Origin: Blasia pusilla
Lineage: Eukaryota; Marchantiophyta; Marchantiopsida; Blasiales
Assembly (NCBI GenBank): GCA_050084515.1
Contig: CM114272.1
Span: 45,632,001 to 45,696,000 of the forward strand
DNA: 64,000 nucleotides
Reading direction: 5' to 3'
Positions within the stretch are counted from its first letter, which is position 1. Each line of letters starts with the position of its first letter. The translations under genes and the position numbers were made by a program. Shown here piece by piece: positions 31,743 to 44,700 of the stretch. The notes under the pieces were generated by a model. The model ran no database searches. It saw nothing but the letters and a program-made list of their open reading frames with translations, and was not told the DNA's origin.

Positions 31743-34308
31743 GTTGTGGACTTTGCTTTCCACAACAAAATGGATTGGCTGAGAGGAAGAATTGACATAT
31801 TGCAGAGGCGGCACGAGCTATGTTGAATGAGAAGAACATGCCTAAGATGTATTGGGCAGAGGCTCTAGCGTGTGCATTCTTCTTAATAAACCGAACTCCA
31901 ACAGTAGAAGTTCATGATAAAACTTCATTCGAAGTCTTCACAAGAAGTAAACCTGATTTTTCCTTCATGAAGGTATTTTGTTGTATTTATGTAGCCCGAC
32001 CCCGGTTCCCAAATGCCTAAACTTCTCGAAAAATTCAACTATGCACCCCAAAGCCAAGTTACTATAGTGTCTCCTACGACAGATATTGCGCTAGTTAAGC
32101 TTGTCTGGCAAACTCTAAACGCCAATGTGTGACGCGCTTGAGCTACATACTACGTACGCATCGTCCAACAGACGATGCGCGGGCTCAGAGGTCCCGTAGT
32201 AGTGAGGGAAAGGGATACCAACCCAGCCAGGAACCGGAGTTTTCATTTTATGTCCGGTAATAAGTCGCATAACCTTTTCCGTTATTATTCTCATGTTCCT
32301 TTTGAAAGACATCATAAATTAGACCCCAAATTTGAAAGATGTATATTCATTAGCTACGTTGATGGAACTAAGAGGTATAAGTGCTATATTTCATCCTCTA
32401 GGCAACTTATTATTAGTCGCGATGTTGTTTTTTATGAGCTAAAGTCATGATATGCTCCATCTGAACTTATTCCACCTTAAACTCGTGTGTTAAGGGGAAG
32501 AATATGACTGTAAACCAACAGACATTGCCTTCAAAATTTTTAAGTACTAGTGCAAGATTAGGAGAGGTCAAAGATTCTTCAATTAAATCTGTGAGTCCAT
32601 GGACAGGAAGAGTACGTATTCACTATTTTGATACTAGTAAGAGCTCGAGTCAGATGTTAGAGGCATCTATCTTTGAACAAAAATTTCGTAGATAAAGTAG
32701 AGTCATACATCCTCTTCATAGATTCATAAATGAAGGTTTCCTTACAAAACATCATGTATATATGATGACCATCCTTCAAGAACAAGAGCCAAGTTATTTT
32801 GAAGAAGTTGCAAGTAAAGTCGAAGGGATTGAAGCTATGGAGGAAGAACTTGTTGCATTAAGACATCAACAGACCTGGGAGCTGGTTGATATACCTTCAG
32901 GTAAGGAAGCTATTGGTTGCAAATGGATTTACAAATCAAACACAATCAAGATGGTACAGTTAACATATATAATATGAGATTGGTGGCTAAGGGTTCTGCA
33001 CAACAATATGGCATCAATTATGAGGAAACATTTAGCCTTGTTGCAAAGATGGCGACTACGAGAACAGTGGTGAGAGTTGTAGTAAGCAAGAAGTGGAGAT
33101 TACATCACATGGACGTCAAACATGTCTTCTTGAATGGAGATCTATATGAGGAGGTATATATGACTCAACCAACTCGATATGAGCATCATGAGTTTCCATT
33201 TCGCGTATGCAGGTTGAAGAAAGCTCTATACGAGCTCAAACAAGCTCCAAGAGCTTGATATGGCAAGATTACATACGTTCTACAAGAATTGGGTTTTAGG
33301 GTATGTGATTATGACTCCTCGCTATATGTCTTGAGAAGACAAGATCATATAGTTATCATTGTGTTGGATGTTGGCGATCTCTTGATTACTGGGAGCACTG
33401 AGGATGTGGCACAACAAGCCAAGCTAAAATTACAGATAGAATTTGATATGAAAGATTTGGGAGAACTCAATTGCTTCCTTGGTGTTGAGTTTATCAAGGT
33501 TGGAGAGAGCATGTGGTTACTACAACGACTATATGCTCTTCACATGCTTTCAAAATATGGCATGATGGCTTGTAAGCCAATCTCTACATTGTTGGACCAG
33601 AGTGTGAAGCTAAGAATGGATGAAGGACAGTTGCTTGCAGATTCTAATACGTACAGGATCTATCTGACTATAACAATGCCAAATTTGAACTATACAATTG
33701 GCCTAGTGAGCCAATTCATGCAAGCAACTCGAAAATCTTACCTTAATATTGTGAGGAGGATGATGGGATATGTGAAATTCTCTGTTCAATTTGGGCTTCA
33801 ACTTGAACCTTCTCCGGGTTTACAATTATAGGGATTCATAGATGTTGATTGGGCAAGAAATGTGTCTGATCGACACTCCATATCTGATTATTCTCTTACT
33901 TTAGGAAACGCAATTATAAGTTGGGCTTCGAAGAAGCAACCTATAGTTGTTTTATCTTCAAGAGAGGCTGAATAAATAGGAGCAACCAATGCAACATGTG
34001 AGGCGGTGTGACTTCATCGATTACTTGTTGAGATTGATGTTAATAACTTAGGACCTAGTGTAATATATGCACATAATATTAGTAGCATCAAGCTTGCCAA
34101 TAATCCTATGTTTCATGTTCATACAAAGCATATTTAGGTGCACTATCATTTTATGAGAGATAAAGTGCTTGCAAAAGAAATTGATCTTGTGTATATAGAT
34201 GCAGCAAATTGCTGACATCTTTACAAAGGCATTGTCTAGAGATAAGTTTGAGATGTTTAGAAACGATTTAGGCATTATCGATATCGATATGAGCTTGAGG
34301 GGAAGTAT
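31743..34308 (+). pseudogene. copia A2 integrase end, RT and RNase H
   Basis: Integrase end: ARAMLNEKNMPKMYWAEALA and FLINRTPTVEVHDKT, then after the 291-bp insertion [60 protein letters not shown] and [14 protein letters not shown]. The catalytic block reads VLDVGDLLITGS, so the D-D pair is destroyed. RNase H follows to about 34290 with ISWASKKQ-like and REAE-like remnants in broken frames. A polypurine tract GAGGGGAAG precedes the 3' LTR. Confidence 0.82.
31991..32281. mobile_element. 291-bp insertion in copia A2 integrase
   Basis: The related coding sequence of A1 runs straight through this point. Here the block starting GTAGCCCGACCCCGG and ending CTTTTCCG interrupts it, flanked by TTAT on both sides (31987-31990 and 32282-32285). 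No terminal inverted repeats are seen. It may be a small solo LTR or a short non-autonomous element. Confidence 0.65.
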
Positions 34309-34618
34309 TGAAGGTTGACTTACAATCAAGCTCATGAGACACATGAATTGCTACATTTGCTACTCACGCGAAGTAGGGAAGCTTAAGCTTGGTTAGTCAG
34401 TTAAGCGCGATTATCTTAACTAAGGTTAATTAATCACAGTTAGTCTAACTTGAGACTATGGTTAAGACTAGGGTTAGGGTTGCTTTTACATACCCTATAT
34501 AATTGAGAAGGGGATCAGCCTCCACTCATTCTCTCATTGCAAAATTTTGTTCTCCATGGTGATGTGTGGGTGTAAGAGCCGTTTCCCACCAGTCATGCTT
34601 CTTTAGTAGTTTTCTACA

Positions 34619-35227
34619 CCCCCTCACATCTTTCTCATGTATAAATAAGAGTAAAAATGGCAGACCCGGCCTAAAATTCCACCCCTCAATCTATGTTGGC
34701 GTATTGAGCCTCGTCCACCCTATGCTACTAGGGAATCCAGACACTAGCACCGTGGTCTTATCTCACTCATGAACAAGAGAGATGCTCCAACGGCCCAACA
34801 TGAGAAGGTTGGCTTAGGAAAGCCATCTCTCTCCCATATATAGGTGTGGGAAGAGCAAAAAAGGATCTTCCCTAAAAATAGCAATCCTTTTGGTAACGTA
34901 CGCGCACAAGTTACCAAGGGTGAGTGACTTGCTGAACAAGTCACATGACTGTGTAAGACCTAAATATGAAAGTCCTTAGAAATGACGTTCATAACACAAA
35001 GGAAATATCCTCAACCCCATCCGACATCTTAGGACAAAAATACACTCAAGATAGTCCGCTGGCTCTCTATGTCGTCGCCACAATAGATCCCTACCTATCG
35101 ACTATTTAAATATGACAATTATAACCAAAAAAATTGCAATGCCTTCCATCCATATCGGGCCATGAAGTTATAAGAAAAGAACTAATATTTTCCATTATCT
35201 AAAAAATAAAATGATAAATACACCCCG
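34619..35227. other. no gene recognised
   Basis: Contains TATATAGGTGTGGG-like LTR/promoter-type sequence near 34838 and is otherwise unassigned. No continuation of the Helitron gene interrupted by A2 was found. Confidence 0.35.
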
Positions 35228-36128
35228 TCATTGGTTTATGACCATCGAGAGAATAACAGTTGGCAAAGCCGCAACAAATAATTCTTCATCTTCTATCCAA
35301 AAATCGTGATTGGCCACAATAGCCTCGATCTCTCGTGCCTTCTCCCTTTGCCTTGCATCCCTTCCATTGAAATACTCCCTAAAATAATTTGTGGAAACCA
35401 TGGCATGGAACACCTCCCTCAATTCTACGACACGTTCCAACATTATAAACTTTGTTGCAAAACACGTGTTTGTAGGAAGTAACAATCATCTCTTTACTGG
35501 GTTGGTTTCCAAGAATTTAACCATCACCCAAGTTCTTGTCTTCACAAATACTACCATATGGCGAGCTTGTGCAAAAATCCTATCCATCCAAGGCCACTAA
35601 CCCCATTCTTCGCAGACCAGATTAAGACAATGTGATACACATCCATCCCAAAGAATATGAGGAAACTTTGCTTCAAAACGTTTCCCTATTGCTCGCTCAT
35701 TGCTAGCGTTGTCTGTCATAAGTTGCAACACATTCTTTGGACCTATGCGCATGATAGCCCTCTTTATGTGACTTGTCCACCATTAAGCCGTTTGGGATTC
35801 CCCCTTGGTATCCAACAACTTGATCATGATCTCATCTTGAGGACGCGAGACCATTATGTTCACTAAAGACTCACTCCTCACATTGGTCCAAGAATCCATG
35901 ATGATTGTGCCCAAAAAGGAAAATTTTCCAATATGCCCTTCACCTTCCCCATATGTTTCTCAAGTAAAGTGATGTGCAACGAATTGTAACAAGGACATGA
36001 GTAACCCTTCACCTTTGTTGTTGCTAACACTACTTGCTTGAAATGATCTTGCTGTTCTACGTTGAATTATATATCACATTCATAAAAACACTTTGCCCAT
36101 ATGTAATTTGCAACTTCTATTCGTTGGA
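35228..36128 (-). pseudogene. hAT-superfamily transposase remnant (DUF659-type)
   Basis: Minus-strand blocks in the order expected for plant hAT transposases are YNSLHITLLEKHMGKVKG, TIIMDSWTNVRSESLVNIMV, VLQLMTDNASNERAIGKRF, PHILWDGCVSHCLNLVCEEW, WMDRIFAQARHMVVFVKT, CFATKFIMLERVVEL and a trailing DFWIEDEELFVAALP. Catalytic-region landmarks (DSWT, TDNASN, C-x2-H-C-LNL) are still readable. Stops (near 36048, 35800, 35595 and 35488) and the missing C-terminal hAT dimerisation domain make it inactive. It is bounded upstream by an LTR fragment of family S. Confidence 0.85.
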
Positions 36129-36636
36129 TGTCATAACCCTCATAACCAAATGAGTGGCAAACGGAACATTAGAATTCTAGCGGGCTCACGCTATGATGGT
36201 TTGCGTGTTGGAGAGCTCTCTTGGAAGAGACTCAAGAGACACAAACGATGAGACGCGAACAAGGGTGAGCATTTCATGCATTTATGGTCGCGACTAGGAA
36301 ACTTGAACCAAATGTTAACCAAAACTTAAGAGGAGTCAAGTTTAGGAAGAGTGGTTACTAAAGAGGTGAGAACCAGGTTTGGAATATGAATAGCGTTTGG
36401 GTTTTTGATTGTATTTTGGACCTTAGATTTTAGTCTCAAGATGCGTTTGGAAAGCTTATGCAAATCTCGTTTCAACGCATCAAAGATCCTAGCAAATACA
36501 CAAGCAGAGGTTGTAAAAGTGCATGAAACGACTATACATGGAGTTGGATTGAGAGCCAAAAAGAGGGGCCCCAACATCTCTTCCCCAAAGATAGGAGGAA
36601 GGCGGAGAACCACAAATGTACTAGTAAGGGGGAACT
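36129..36636 (+). mobile_element. 5' half of an LTR of family S
   Basis: Begins TGTCATAACCCTCATAACC and follows 30317-30850 closely through GTTTGCG, GGTCGCGAC, GAGGTGAGAACCAG, TTGGAATATGA and TACTAGTAAGGGG. It then ends abruptly, and the second half of the LTR is missing. Confidence 0.8.
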
Positions 36637-38096
36637 CATAAATATATACTTTATGTTTTGGTTTCATTTACTATTTGCCAAGAAAATGTAAAATAAAACA
36701 TTTTTGCCACTTCATTCACCAACGTTCTTTCCTTTTGCACACGTTGAAAATTAGATCTTACAAATTGTTGTTCTTCGTTGACCCATAGATGACCATGATT
36801 TTGATAAAATTCAACATGTGGACAAAAGATTCACCAAGCAAATCATGCATTTTGATTAATTTCAATAGAGGCCCAAAAAATGTTATTTTTTATCCACTTA
36901 TCCACAAAAATGTATCATTTGTTTAGAAATTTGCTCCAGTAGGGAATTACACCATCTGTATTGATATGAAATTTTATCTTATTTATATTCAAAACGATAT
37001 TCCACGCAAGTTTTATCATTCCCGCTAACTTTATCTTTGATATTCGCAACATATCTTGTGTTAATGACCTTACTTTTATGTTGTTCACAAATTTTGCATC
37101 AAACATGAGCTTACCCATAGTTGACGCTTATAAATAAAAAATCTACACAATCTTTACCTACACTACTAGGAAATTTCCAACTCATGATCATGCCGACCAA
37201 AACATGACAATAATATTATTCTACAACTAAGCAAATAGGGTTTGAGTGTGCTCACAACGATGTCCTTGTCCATTTATATCATAATAAATAAAGGATCATC
37301 TAAAACATTTTCATTGTATCAACATACCATAAAATTTAAATCTTAGTCATGTCTTTAATAAAATCCCCTTGGAATTCATTCATTTAAGTCAAGAAAAAAA
37401 TACACATAACATCCTTGTTTTCATCGAAAACATATGAGCTTCACTCATTTTTACTATGCTTTCAATAATATTGTATGCACATGTTTTGCTACAGTAAATT
37501 GCATTCCTTCAAAGTCATTATTAATTCAACATTAATTGTCAACTTCTCCATTCCAGTAATATAAAGCATCTAAATCAAACAATTACATGCCAACTATAAG
37601 ACAAATTGCATTGAATACCACAAAATTCAACAAACACAATAAAAGTCATCAAACATCATTTTCGACACATAAAAAACTATTCCCGTATGGATATATGTAC
37701 ATACCTTTCTTAAATTTCAAATATTCCAACCATGCCTACAACATTCCTCTCAATCCAGTTTCGAGACTTGTTTTTATTTCCTTACATCCACATAGTTTTC
37801 TCCATACTATAAAGAGTATTAACATTGCAAGACCAAACTTTTGTGGAAAATAGATTCAATAAAGAAACACTCTTCTTGATTTGTTCTTTCTTAACTATTT
37901 AATCTATATTTTAAAATGTGGTTTCCTTTTTTTCCCACTACTCTTACGTAATGGGCCCCACATTATTTACATTGAAGCACTCATTCAGTCATAACTTACC
38001 TTTGTTTCATCGTTTGGCATCTTATTCAAAGCTTAACAACTTCTAAGTATGTATAACATTCAAGAATACCCCTCATGATATGATATGTTCCATTCA
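36637..38096. other. AT-rich, no gene recognised
   Basis: Strongly AT-rich with only short chance frames. No coding match on either strand. Confidence 0.4.
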
Positions 38097-38400
38097 TCTA
38101 TACTAGTGCCCGTGCGATGCACGAAAGTTAAAAAAGTGTTTGAAGAGCTTTTGTTAATGTATAGTCCGTGAAGGAAAGGGATTAATTATGCTCCACACAT
38201 ATGCAAACTTTTTTTTTCTGCAAATAGAAAGAAAAATATATTTTTGTTGTCCAATTTCCACGTGTCAAGAAAGGTGTTTGCAAAAAAAAAAAAACACATA
38301 TATGTTTACGTGTACTCCATTTTTGCCACGTTGTACTTAACCATAATTCCATACATAGGACGTAGTATTTCATACTATAACATCTATACTATAATGCGAG
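38097..38400. mobile_element. Helitron-like termini
   Basis: On the minus strand at 38124-38103 a hairpin CGTGC-ATC-GCACG is followed by GGCA and CTAG, with T next, which fits a Helitron 3' end. At 38383 the plus strand reads TCTATACTATAATGC preceded by A, which fits a Helitron 5' TC end inserted between A and T. Whether they bound one or two elements is not clear, and no partner terminus was found. Confidence 0.45.
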
Positions 38401-39267
38401 GAAGGGACCCTTATTTTTCCTCCGAATCAAATCTCCAATCCTTTCGTTTTTGGCTGAAAACGAGACCCAAGTCTATTTTTTCCGTTCGAATATATTCTGC
38501 TCCGTAAAAAGTGTTTCATTAGTTACATGTGTCATTACGACAATGCCGGCCTATTGTATCCATACAAGTGTGTGATAGGTATGATTTTTGCTCCGGTATA
38601 ACTCGATCCTGCACAGCCAAAGTTTAAGACATTCAACCTTCAAAGTTGGTGTGAAGTGAGTCTTGTCTGTAGGTGGAGGTGAAATTGTAGGAACACAGGG
38701 CCGAGGGCAAGTTTTTTTTCTCCCCCATTGCCATCGTTTCTTTGACGTGAGATTCAGCCTGTAAAATTGACGTCGAGTCGGCAGGATTGTGTATCGAAAC
38801 TCCAGTGTGTCTTGATCCCACTCCTTATTTGCCACCCTCTCTCGGTCCCGACTTCCTACTTCGAGGCTCCGATGATCGATGGATTGAAACCCTGCTGGGG
38901 GCTCTCTTGTCTCCTCCATCTTTCTTGCTTCTGTCTCTATTTCTTCGATCCTTTTGGTTCCTCTCGCGCTCTTTGTCCTCACCTCGATTGCGTTTGGTTT
39001 CATGATTGTTTCCATGGCCATCATCTTCACTCTTTATGTTTGAACTCTTGATACACTCTCTGTCACCCTCCACTCAACCACCATCCCCATTGATCTCCTT
39101 CAGGATTCTCCACAGTTTTCTCTAGATAATCATATGTTAAGATTGGGGACGTAGAGGTAGACGGGCCAGCTTCAATATCGAGATCGCGAGCTTCCATGAC
39201 ACGAGCCAGATTTGATGATCCCTTTGTTGCCCTTGGACCTCCGCCAAAAATTGGGTTTGTTGTTGCC

Positions 39268-39293
39268 TATCTCTCTCTCTCTCTCTCTCTCTT
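39268..39293 (+). repeat. (CT)n microsatellite
   Basis: Uninterrupted run of about twelve CT units. Confidence 0.9.
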
Positions 39294-39744
39294 CAGAAGT
39301 ATGATTTTAGTGGATCTCTAGCGTTTCTTTCATCCTTTTGGAGGTCCAACGGAAATTGCATATCATTGCAGTCCCAGAGCAAGAGCACATGAATTCACCA
39401 ACAAACTCTTCTCCTACGACTGATTTCCCATCTTACCCCATACCTTAGACAACATCTGTCTTCAATCGCGGCTTTGGATCTGCCTGCAAAGGATTGGACT
39501 GACACAAAATAGTGAGGTGCAATGCAAGCAACTACGGAGTACATAGCCAACCATGGTGAACCTAGCACAGCCAGACCCAGCCAGAGAAAGTATAGATAGT
39601 AGGGATTATACAACATGATCACAAATGTCTTCAATCCGCATACTTCACCTCCAAATTTCCTACAATCGCATGCAATTGCAAATTTGGCTATTCCGCAGAC
39701 TCCGAGGGGGAAACATACGTCGGAATCTCCAACTCGGAGATGTT

Positions 39745-39769
39745 TGGATACACCTTGTTGGTGTATCCA
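39745..39769. repeat. short perfect hairpin
   Basis: TGGATACACC - TTGTT - GGTGTATCCA: ten-base arms with a five-base loop. No poly-T follows and no function is evident. Confidence 0.7.
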
Positions 39770-39929
39770 GACAAGGTGTTTCGAATCATCATCCCTTCCT
39801 TTCCCTTCCTTCCCACCGTACAGATAGTCAATGATCAGATTTCGAGCACAAAAACAAAAGCTCTTTGTTCCGCTTCCTGCTTCCCATGGGACTCGACCCG
39901 CAAAGACTCAATCCCAGCCCATCTGATTT

Positions 39930-40342
39930 GAAACGCTTGTCATTTGCAAATGCCAAGCATCTCATCGGGCATAGATTCACGGATGCCTCTGTGCAGAGTG
40001 ACATCAAGTTGTGGCCTTTCAAAGTTTCTCCAAGGCCTGGCCAAAAGGCTACGATCACAGTAATGTACAAGGGAGAGGAGAAGACCTCCGTAGCTTAAGA
40101 GATCTCTTCCATTGTCTTGATCAAAATGAAGGAAATCGCTGAAGCTTTTTTTGGGAATCACCATCAAGAACGTTGTGGTCATAGTGCTTGCGTATTTCAA
40201 TGACTCGCAGAGGCAGGCTACCAAGGATACCGAAGTTATTGTTGGTCTGAACATGATGCGAATCATCAACGAGCCAACCGCTGCAGCTATTGCTTACGGT
40301 CTCAACAAGAAGGCTACGAGCATTGAATTCCTACAAAACTAG
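39930..40342 (+). pseudogene. Hsp70 fragment (intronless, decayed)
   Basis: Hsp70 nucleotide-binding-domain blocks are contiguous: [57 protein letters not shown] and [21 protein letters not shown] stop follows KTSVA (40096) and a frameshift falls after AEAFFG (near 40155). Cytosolic plant HSP70 genes usually have an intron close to the RRFTD codons. Here the sequence runs straight through, so a retrocopy is likely. Both ends of the protein are missing. Confidence 0.85.
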
Positions 40343-41794
40343 CATACTTATTACCCAACTAGCATCGAATTCCTTAAAAAAAATCTATGTGCCATAAACT
40401 CGAGGGGCAAGTAATTTGAATTAATTGTGAAGAATCTTGTAGAGACTAGATTGAGACAAGTCCGAGACATGGATACCACTCCCAACGTAGAAGCGTTGAC
40501 CTGTGTGATCCCATGACAAACAATAAGTGTGAAATCCTTGAAGTACTTGCAACACATTCAATACCTATCGCGAGCAAATAAGTGTTGGTTACAAGCGCTA
40601 GAACGGTAAAAGTCTACGCTTCCAGCCAATTGAGGCCAATGAATTACAAAGCTTTGGGAGGTAGTTCTAGATGAAAGGTGCTCATTGTTTGAATACTTAC
40701 AAAGTTTCCAATACTATGTTGCAGGAACAACTCAACTTTCACCTTCCAGTAAGCTGCCTGCTGTTCGGGATACCAACTAGGCAACTCAATTCAGTACAGT
40801 ATGTTGCTCATGTCTTGACCAAAAAAAAGTTGTTTCTATCACTATGTTTCATTATCTCTAATGGGCAAAGACCTAATTAAAGGTTCTCCTTGGACACGTG
40901 TGTAAACTTCCCACTCCTAGATGAGAGGAGAAAAGCCCCAAATTGAGTAACGAGGGAGTTTTATGTGCTAAAAATTGGCATTAACTTATATAGAGTGTAC
41001 ATAACTTGTTTTATGGATTTACGGCCGGTTGAATATAAGGTGCCCGAATGTTTACGTCGGTAAATACGCTCAATACGGCATGCAACAAAATTGAAAGTCC
41101 TTGGAATAAACGTAAATCGTCCATAGTTTAGAGTCAAATACCGTCGCCCAATTAGTTACGTAAGGGCGATTTCCGTAGGAGAAAGGACAGGGTTGGCGCT
41201 AGACGTGGGGGCTCCGGAGGCCAATTTGACACGCACTATTGTAACGATTCCGGCTGGAATCTTTGATTTGTCTATTTATGTACACTGAGTTCTTTCGCGG
41301 AGTTTGGATTAGCGCGGTGAATACGGTGTACTGATTTCAAACTGTGTCTTAGGGTCGTGACGAGCATTGTGATGAAATTGGACAATAGTCTTGTTGGCTT
41401 TGTACATCGCGGCTACTCACGGGCTTGTTACGGGCACGGGCAACACGAGCGATTTCTGTGAAACTGGATGTTCGTGTTGCAACGAGGAATGTGAAGAAAG
41501 AGTATCAGGGTCTTCAAAACTTTGTAAATTCAAATTTACAAAATGTGTGGATTTTTGGAAAAGATTTATTGTTGATGAGATACAGGTCTGGAGCTGTCCA
41601 ATATCGGCATTGGAAGGAGGAGGAAGAGTTGCAAGACTGATTCTGCTTGAGCTCTTGTACCATGTGAGATTCGTCACTCTTTGCCCTTTGTGGTGGTGTA
41701 TTTCGGAATGTTCTTATCGAGTAGGAAAGTGCTTGTGTCGAATTATTTCTCGCCCGCTGCTTTGTATTCATGATTTTGGATTCGGTCTGAGCAG
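40343..41794. other. intergenic; should hold MRE11 promoter and first exon
   Basis: No gene is recognised, but the MRE11 start codon must lie here, because the first readable exon has no in-frame ATG and meets a TGA at 41788. The first exon could not be picked. Confidence 0.4.
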
Positions 41795-44700
41795 ATGACT
41801 TTTTTCGTGACAGGGATCCTAACAAGGACACTTTACGGGTCCTTGTTGCCACGGATACTCATTTGGGTTTCATGGAGAAGGATGAAGTACGTGGATTGGA
41901 TTCTTTCAATGCTTTCGATGAGATTTGTGCCATCGCCTTAGAGAAAGAGGTGAAGTATGCTCCAGTCAGATTGTGAGCATGTCTCCTGCAAATTTAGCAC
42001 GTTTGTAGATATGTAACGAAGGGCTTCTTGTTACAAAAGTTGGGAACGATGATAGAATGCAGCTGGAATAGAGTGATTGCTGTAGTCTTTCCGTCTTTCA
42101 CCGATGGTTTCTTCTTGAGCGGACGGTATGGACCAAGAAAGAAATCGTTATCTGCGTGGGGGCACTTTTGTTGCGCAATCGTGGGGTCTTTCTTCGCCTT
42201 TTCCTTAGGAGATCTAGTGATTGGACGTGCATATAAATCAGAGTTGAATTGTTTAAAGACAAATCATGTCTTAAGTACGAGGGAAATGTGGGTGGCGTGG
42301 ATTGTTTCTGCTAGTGAGGGGGAACAAATGAAGACCTAAAGTCGGGGAATGGAAGGATGTAAGTTTGGCTGGTCCTAGACATGTCAGTGCGACCATCAAG
42401 TTTTTCACAGAACGTTCTGATGCTGAGACCGGTTGTGATTTGTAGGTGGACTTTCTGCTCTTGGGTGGGGACCTGTTCCATGAGAACAAGCCATCACGCA
42501 CAACTCTTGTAAGAACGATCGAAATTTTGCGCCGTTACTGCATGAATGATCGACCTGTGCGGTTCCAAGTCGTCAGTGATCAGACAATCAATTTTCCCAA
42601 CAGGCAAGACATGGATTAAGATCCTTCCAAACATATGCAATCATGCAGAGTCATTTGCACTTTAACGGTACATTTGTCTTCTTAAGTTCCATCCTGAACT
42701 CTGATCTGAATCTGCAGATTTGGGCATGTCAATTATGAAGACCCACACTTCAATGTAGGCTTGCCAGTATTTACAATTCATGGCAATCATGATGATCCAG
42801 CTGGTGTGGTAAGTTCCATTTCAGCGAGACCTTTAGACGTCATGAGTTAACTGGTGTTTCAGCTAAGAGCCTAGCGTAATAGCAAGGATGTATGTTGAAG
42901 ACTACAGGTAAGGATTAAGAGATTATTATTGTGTATGCCCCCACTTGTCGCCCTCCAATGGTTTGTTTGAAAGTAAATCAGGTTATTTGGCAATTGAAGC
43001 TTAGTTCTCAAAGTACGCATCTTTGTTTCTTAAATCAGTCATTGTGCTTTCTTTCTTGAAGGATAATCTCTCTGCTATCGACATCCTTTCCTCCTGCAAT
43101 CTTGTGAACTATTTTGGCAAGGTGGTGCTTGGTGGCTCCGGTGTAGGCCAGATCACCTTGAATCCAATCTTATTACGAAAGGTAGATCATGATAACCATT
43201 ATAAAATGTTTTTTAAACCATTCCTCATCATTCCCATCTGCTGCTACTGCTTTCAGATTTGCCTTGGGATCAGTAGTGTATATGCAATCCCTCCAACTGC
43301 AATAGTCCTGAACTTGTGATGTATACTTTCATATTCAAATGCTGTTCAGAAATGTTTTTGATTGTAGTTGTACCATTTCCATTGGGGTCAGATCAGTGTG
43401 GTAGTCTGTGTTTGACGAAACAGTTCCTCGTATCACATACACAGGGCTCTACCAATGTGGCTCTTTATGGCCTTGGAAACATTCGGGATGAGCGCCTCAA
43501 CCGCATGTTTCAGGTATGAAGTTGGTTATTTTTTATTACCAACTCGTTTGATATAATTTTTTCCTGGAGGTTTGCCATGGAGAAATTGCTGTGTTCAAAT
43601 TTCAGCATCTTCTTGGAAGTTTTGTCTGTTCAGAAGTTAGACCATTAGACCTATCTTCTTGTGCAATATTAGAACTAGCTTCAGGTAACCCATCCATGAT
43701 TTCCCTGAAGCAGCAAATCAGTTCCTAGCGCTCTTTACTAACCAGATCCATGCCCTAGGGTGACTCTCCTTATGATCTATCAAATCCTAAAGAGGATTCT
43801 ACATAGCCACCCCTTGCACTCACAACACAGATCCTCAGATGTCTCCAGCTCAAAGATCACACATGGATCTCATCACTAAGCAAAAGCAATGTGCATCAGC
43901 TATCTGGACAAAATGGCCTGCCTTCCAGTGAGGGTCTAGCATATACAGAACCGGGTCTCTCCTCCTCGTCCTTCCTCAAGAAGGAAGGCCAGGCTGGCTT
44001 CAGGCAAGCCCGAGGATGCGTGGACCACATCTTTACCTTCAGTCAGATTATCTAGGGTAGAAAAAAAGAGGGGAAACCCACCTATTGCTTCTTCCTGGAC
44101 CTCAAGAAGGCATACGACACTGTATCACATGACGGGCTGTCTTATAGCTTGTGGAAGGTGGGGCTCAGAGGGAAAATGTGGAGGGTGGTGGAGAAGATGT
44201 ACCAGAACACAATGAGTAGAGTTCTGGTGAATGGCCAAAAGAGTGGGACATTCGACATCAAGAAAGGAATTGCTCAAGGTTGCCCGCTCTCCCCCACCCT
44301 CTTCAACATCTTGGTGAATTTCCTATTGGAAGAAATGGAGGATAGTGGACTAGGCCGCCGGGTGGGCAACAGCTCTTCTGTTGCCCTCATGTTTGCTGAT
44401 GACTTTGGTGGCCTGGAGGAAACAGGAGAGAAACTCCAAGAGATGATCTCACTGACCAAAATCTGGTGTGACATGTGGGGCATAGAGGCAAACGTACTGA
44501 AGTGCGGTGTGATGATCTTCAATGGCAAGGAGGAGGATCAAGACCAACAGTGGTACTGGGGCGAACAAGAGATCCCCCGTGTGCCCACATACACATATCT
44601 GGGCATAGAATTCTCAGAAGACTGCATGTGGGATGCCCACATTAAGAAGACTACTGAGAAAGGCCACAAGAAGGTGAACGGTCTATCAAGATACCTACAA

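Larger units (their letters stand above)
29052..34618 (+). mobile_element. copia element A2 with nested insertions (inactive)
   Basis: Same family as A1. The 5' LTR (29052-31389) is split by two solo LTRs; the 3' LTR is 34309-34618. After the primer-binding site and a leader matching A1, a deletion at about 31742 removes gag, protease and most of integrase. The remaining coding part is the integrase end, RT and RNase H. A further 291-bp insertion sits at 31991-32281. No matching target duplication is seen (flanks TTTAT and CCCCC), as expected for an old or rearranged copy. Confidence 0.85.

Noticed and set aside
39930-40342. Functional Hsp70 exon
   Set aside because: It has an in-frame stop, a frameshift and missing flanking exons, so it is a retrocopy fragment.
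42028-42339. 103-codon frame in an MRE11 intron
   Set aside because: It is intronic between two in-phase exons and shows no recognisable domain.
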